NCBI GenBank assembly: GCA_021463315.1
Contig: JAJTXO010000100.1
Location: 1-9,694, forward strand
Direction of reading: 5' to 3'
From: Caldilineales bacterium
GTDB taxonomy: Bacteria; Chloroflexota; Anaerolineae; JAAEKA01
DNA: 9,694 bases
Shown: one piece after another, positions 7,601 to 9,694 of the stretch
How positions within the stretch are numbered: the stretch's first letter is position 1
How the letters are laid out: every line of letters begins with the position of its first letter
Made by a program: the position numbers and the translations under genes
Notes under the pieces: generated by a model
Databases searched by the model: none
What the model was told of the DNA's origin: nothing
Seen by the model: the letters and a program-made list of their open reading frames with translations, nothing else

Positions 7601-9006
7601 AAAGTGAAGGTTTGGGTGTTGATCGCAGTAATCTGATTCGGCGACCTACCGGCAACCAGTGCATAGTTGCCATCGCGTGTAAACGCCAGGCCGAGCGGTG
7701 CGTTGATGCCAGTCAGATGCGCAATGACGGTGCGGTTGCTGGCGTCAACCACGGCCACGCTGTCGCTTCCAGAGCAACTGACATAGACCTGGGCTCCGTC
7801 CGGGGTGATGGCCGCCCTCTCCGGGCTCTGGCAGCCGGCCGCGCTCAGGTCCACCACGTCCAACAAGCGACGCAGTGTGGTGTCAACCAGAGTCAGGCTG
7901 CCGTTGCTCGAGACGATGTAGGCGATCTCATTGCTGCTTGCCGTGGTGCTGAGCACGGCGGTCGCCTGCACGGTGGGCGAGGTGGCCGACGTCGCCTCTA
8001 TCGTGGACTGCCCGATGTCGCCCACCGCGGCCCCGGCAGGAATCGTAACCCAGGCGTCGAACTGCATGCTTGCGCCGTCAGCCAGCGTCCCGGTCTGGCT
8101 GATAGACAGCGTCGTAGGCCAGTCGCTCCCTGGCTGCACAGCCAGCTCGAAGCTGTCCGGGCTGCCGGTGTGGTTGCTGACGCGCACGCTATATCGGGCC
8201 AAGGAGCCAAGTTTGCCGAAACTGCCCTGCTCCGGCGGGGCCAGCATTACCCCAGTCGGATAGCTGTAGCGGATAGCCAGGCCGTTGGCCAGGGCATCGC
8301 CATAGTTCAGGCCAACAGAGCCGTTGGCGTTTTCGATGCCGGCGACGCGAGGTGTGGAGTTGCTCAACTGTTTGTAGCGCGCCTCGATATCCCCGCTGGG
8401 AAAAAGGACCACCTGAAAGGTGCGTTCTTCGCTGGCGTAGCAGCACCAGTGTAACCGGTCGAACTGCACGATCAGCCGGGTAGGGTTGCTCAGCGTCTGA
8501 TAGTGAACCGCCGAGTTCTGGCCGTAGTTATACAGATACAGGTCAGCGCCGAACAGGGCGATCATGTTGTTGGGGTCGCTGGGATCTGGCAGAGGTGAAT
8601 CGGCAGGAACGCTGCCAAAGCCAGCACCGAAGCTGACATAGCCGTTGCTGCCTACATACAGTTGGTTGTAGCTGATCCCGTAGAACTCGAAGTTGAAGCC
8701 GATGGGGATCGGGCCGGCGAAGCCGTTGTCGTAGCTGTTCCAGCCGGTCACCAGCGTGCCGGTGGCTGCGATATCCTCCCAGGCGTAGCTGGGCCCGCCC
8801 GGCTCGTTGGAGTCTTTGAATGTGTAGCCGAAGTCGTCCGGGCCGCCCGCGCGCAGGGCCGGCGCAGCCTCAGCCCGGCCGGCAGGCGCGAGACTAGCCA
8901 GCGCCAGCAGCGCCAGCAACAGCCCCAGTGCAACGACCACGCTCCGCACGACAGGAACAGACGCATCTGTTCCGACCACTGCTCTTCTGCCAAGAAATCG
9001 CCACAT
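4600..9006 (-). CDS. Large secreted, probably membrane-anchored multidomain protein: beta-propeller, Ig-like modules, GATase1-like domain
   Basis: This gene encodes 1468 residues. The start at 9006 (MWRFLGRR) is chosen because GAGGAGG lies 5 nt upstream; an ATG at 9030 has no such site. Residues 1-47 are a signal peptide (Arg-rich start, hydrophobic 22-40, AEA cleavage site 45-47). Then: a beta-sandwich with PIGFNFEFYG and SNGYVSFG (56-250); a NEW3/APHP-like domain (253-357); a YVTN-type propeller with about seven blades marked by VVDAS/VIDTT motifs (358-655); and a second NEW3-like domain (658-768). Next is an Ig-like ASH/SPD-2-type module (768-808 plus 950-1010) split by a jelly-roll-like segment (810-948). 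A carboxypeptidase-regulatory-like domain (1013-1090) follows, then a second ASH-like module (1092-1138 plus 1345-1408) split by a GATase1/DUF4350-like domain (1145-1340) with no visible GxCxG nucleophile. A hydrophobic segment (1424-1448) and WRRGWR suggest a C-terminal anchor. The tail (about 1455-1468) is encoded by the minisatellite. Role unknown; a surface binding or structural function is inferred. Confidence 0.9.
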   Translation of the reverse strand: MWRFLGRRAVVGTDASVPVVRSVVVALGLLLALLALASLAPAGRAEAAPALRAGGPDDFGYTFKDSNEPGGPSYAWEDIAATGTLVTGWNSYDNGFAGPIPIGFNFEFYGISYNQLYVGSNGYVSFGAGFGSVPADSPLPDPSDPNNMIALFGADLYLYNYGQNSAVHYQTLSNPTRLIVQFDRLHWCCYASEERTFQVVLFPSGDIEARYKQLSNSTPRVAGIENANGSVGLNYGDALANGLAIRYSYPTGVMLAPPEQGSFGKLGSLARYSVRVSNHTGSPDSFELAVQPGSDWPTTLSISQTGTLADGASMQFDAWVTIPAGAAVGDIGQSTIEATSATSPTVQATAVLSTTASSNEIAYIVSSNGSLTLVDTTLRRLLDVVDLSAAGCQSPERAAITPDGAQVYVSCSGSDSVAVVDASNRTVIAHLTGINAPLGLAFTRDGNYALVAGRSPNQITAINTQTFTFSHIALPWRAFDIVVHPYIDRAYVIEYGAGSGDGAILVIDTTTLTVIGTLALPGSAWGLAISTGGQYVYASVPSQGAIAVVDPIHNTLNEVVPGVVSVSGIAVANAPKAIYGQKEDTVVVIDEATLQPITSIPLYGSMPPAATCKGLEVWVVTYYGSSVHIIDTAVNQVVGQVALPAWNLRDIVICPQPVQQGVFALPAEQSSAGALGATVMHEFTVVNATGAVDSFTLSLGTSNWPTALVTTTVGPLAPNEAAAVQVAVTIPAGAAWYESDRVEVTVRGVSDPGYVAAVHLTTTADAPPAIDVSPMALSSVQQVGQTIDQSLLISNGNGVTLTVAISDFDLTPGRAPSPQIETGQVYSTTLDNENNALTGSPDGDMDTTVCSSSAIAPVEFNILVDRVPAPTGNVLTMRAYNYYNYANASQVILNGVALGELPNNSYQWSETSFSIPSGVALPGANLVQVIIGQDQCVEIDWGEMLVTGTPADWLQQTPSSASLPANSSQNIVVTFDSAGVQPGVHQAAVVLTSNDPAQPYLAVPVTMTVQPTADMGSVAGAITDAWTGQPLTATVELVGVHTLIDRTDYQIWALAGAYELVVGASGYVTVTMPVVITAGGAAVQDVALEPAQARLEWLPLSVQASVAPGGQVARTLMISNTGPLPLDLALFEIDLDFTESPPARGDLIDKRILYDRSHGQSESSTYATLINDLVAAGAVVVENTTFPITTGVLEGYDVLWSDCCGSTSWGFSELIAVDHWMRRGGAVLVHGSNYPSTAGLAAVRDVFYNSDYCSSSPANIAPHPITAGVSSLYYDYDACHLSAPPSFSPVVYGFDGRPSVVAEEANGGKMVVVGTNVFGEGSISAVDNRLFGNNILRWLARPSYSDVSWLSFSPTSAVVPGHSSLPVTAAFDATNLSTGVYRAKLALEHNDPNQEFPVEIPVTLTVEIPTALRLNEPLAAGQPGPAPLAALPLAALPAAAMVALGLAGWRRGWRNTTADGDGGEYHSG

Positions 9007-9011
9007 GACTG

Positions 9012-9018
9012 CCTCCTC
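9012..9018 (-). promoter_or_regulatory. Shine-Dalgarno deciding the start of the large secreted protein
   Basis: GAGGAGG on the minus strand with a 5-nt spacer to the ATG at 9006. It places the signal peptide directly at the N-terminus (MWRFLGRR) and argues against the in-frame ATG at 9030. Confidence 0.85.
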
Positions 9019-9072
9019 TGTGAGTGCCAAGACCCATAACCGCTGGTGACATCCTACGTGTGACGTCGGCCT

Positions 9073-9102
9073 ATCTTACCACGATCGCGCCTGGACAACC
9101 AA
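9073..9102 (-). promoter_or_regulatory. Weak candidate sigma70 promoter for the large secreted protein
   Basis: On the minus strand TTGGTT (9102-9097) and TAAGAT (9078-9073) are separated by 18 nt, each partly matching the -35 and -10 consensus, with about 66 nt to the start codon. The match is modest and other placements are possible. Confidence 0.25.
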
Positions 9103-9117
9103 ACGCAGCCAGCGGAT

Positions 9118-9146
9118 TTGACAACCCGTCGGGGGGTTTATACAAT
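9118..9146 (+). promoter_or_regulatory. Near-consensus sigma70 promoter for the epimerase-like gene
   Basis: A perfect -35 TTGACA (9118-9123) and -10 TACAAT (9141-9146, 5 of 6) are separated by exactly 17 nt. A start of transcription near 9153 would leave a leader of about 45 nt before the ATG at 9198. The spacer contains an AACCC...GGGTT inverted repeat (9123-9138), a possible but unproven repressor site. Confidence 0.75.
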
Positions 9147-9197
9147 CCGCGTAACGATCTACGCACCGGACGTCTGTGTTCTGAAGGAGAGTCAGCC

Positions 9198-9694
9198 ATG
9201 CCCCGACCAGTCACCCTTTTCAGCGGCCAATGGGCCGATCTGCCCTTCGATACTTTCTGCGAGAAGGTCAAGGCCCTCGGCTACGACGGCGTCGAGATCG
9301 CCTGCTCCGGCGACCACTTCGAGGTGGACAAGGCGCTGGAGCAGGACGGCTACATCCAGGGTCGCTGGGATATCCTCCACAAACACGGCCTGCACTGCTA
9401 CGCCATCAGCAATCATCTGGTGGGCCAGGCTGTTTGCGACCGCATCGACGAGCGCCACGCGGCCATTCTGCCGCCGCGCGTCTTCGGCGACGGCCAGGAG
9501 GCGGGCGTGCGCGCCCGCGCGGCCGAGGAGATGAAGCGGACGGCCGCCGCCGCGGCCCGCTTGGGCGTCCCTGTCGTGACCGGCTTCACCGGCTCCCCCA
9601 TCTGGCACATGGTGTATTCCGTGCTGTATGTGGCGACGGCCGAGGCCGGGGATGCTGAGATGGCGGCGCGTATTGCCGCGCACCGCGCCGAGCG
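9198..9694 (+). CDS. Sugar phosphate isomerase/epimerase-like TIM-barrel protein, N-terminal part (runs off right edge)
   Basis: The first 165 codons are present; the gene continues beyond the window. AAGGAG at 9184-9189 with an 8-nt spacer sets the ATG, downstream of a strong promoter. Family features in order: VTLFSGQWADLPF (5-17), GYDGVEIACSGDHF (28-41, second barrel strand), KHGLHCYAISNHLVGQAVCD (62-81), ILPPRVFGDG (90-99), EEMKRTAAAAARLGVPVV (110-127) and GFTGSPIWH (129-137). This is the xylose-isomerase-like/IolE-YcjR superfamily, metal-dependent enzymes that isomerise or epimerise sugars or their keto derivatives. The exact substrate cannot be told, and the metal ligands are expected further downstream. 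After residue about 140 the sequence becomes Ala-rich (SVLYVATAEAGDAEMAARI) and does not resemble the aromatic/proline-rich continuation I would expect. This may be divergence, an insertion or a sequence error. Confidence 0.88.
   Translation, partial: MPRPVTLFSGQWADLPFDTFCEKVKALGYDGVEIACSGDHFEVDKALEQDGYIQGRWDILHKHGLHCYAISNHLVGQAVCDRIDERHAAILPPRVFGDGQEAGVRARAAEEMKRTAAAAARLGVPVVTGFTGSPIWHMVYSVLYVATAEAGDAEMAARIAAHRAE

Noticed and set aside
4339..8454. Long open frames on the + strand opposite the large protein (4339-5163, 5167-6282, 6730-8454)
   Set aside because: They are antisense to a coherent secreted protein with recognisable domains. Their translations are compositionally biased with no recognisable motif, and they arise from third-position GC bias.
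9007..9030. ATG at 9030 as start of the large secreted protein
   Set aside because: No Shine-Dalgarno is evident for it, whereas GAGGAGG lies 5 nt before the ATG at 9006, which also gives a canonical signal peptide.

Overview
The window is GC-rich, densely packed bacterial chromosome. The gene families, the large multidomain secreted protein and the abundant 7-8 bp tandem repeats between and inside genes are reminiscent of Chloroflexota (Anaerolineae/Caldilineae-type genomes). That assignment is from general impression only; no marker gene is present.

Layout. Positions 1-1272 (+) hold the C-terminal ~423 residues of an AMP-forming acyl-CoA synthetase, open through the left edge. An octanucleotide repeat array lies inside its coding sequence. 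Five bases later, 1278-2315 (+) is an Rpn-family PD-(D/E)XK nuclease. It contains a run of QQGL tetrapeptide repeats and, just upstream of them, a well-formed internal Shine-Dalgarno and ATG (2007). These would produce a 102-residue C-terminal protein, the published RpnL/RpnS toxin plus intragenic antitoxin layout. Positions 2486-3634 (+) are a full-length acyl-CoA dehydrogenase whose stop codon lies in a heptamer repeat array. Positions 3769-4296 (+) encode an AMMECR1-domain protein. A 12-bp perfect hairpin (4378-4405) and a degenerate minisatellite (about 4443-4656) separate it from a convergent gene of 1468 codons (9006-4600, -). That gene encodes a secreted, probably membrane-anchored protein with a seven-bladed propeller and Ig-like modules. 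Its last codons and stop lie inside the minisatellite. A divergent intergenic region (9007-9197) carries a near-consensus sigma70 promoter for a sugar phosphate isomerase/epimerase-like TIM-barrel protein (9198 to the right edge, +).

How the genes fit together. The acyl-CoA synthetase and acyl-CoA dehydrogenase would act in sequence: activation of a carboxylate with CoA, then alpha,beta-dehydrogenation. The lower-GC Rpn gene sits between them and looks like a later insertion. The remaining genes show no clear shared pathway.

The most interesting points are the intragenic RpnS candidate, the way short tandem repeats invade coding sequence or supply gene ends at several places, and two Ig-like modules of the large surface protein that each appear split at the same point by a different inserted domain.
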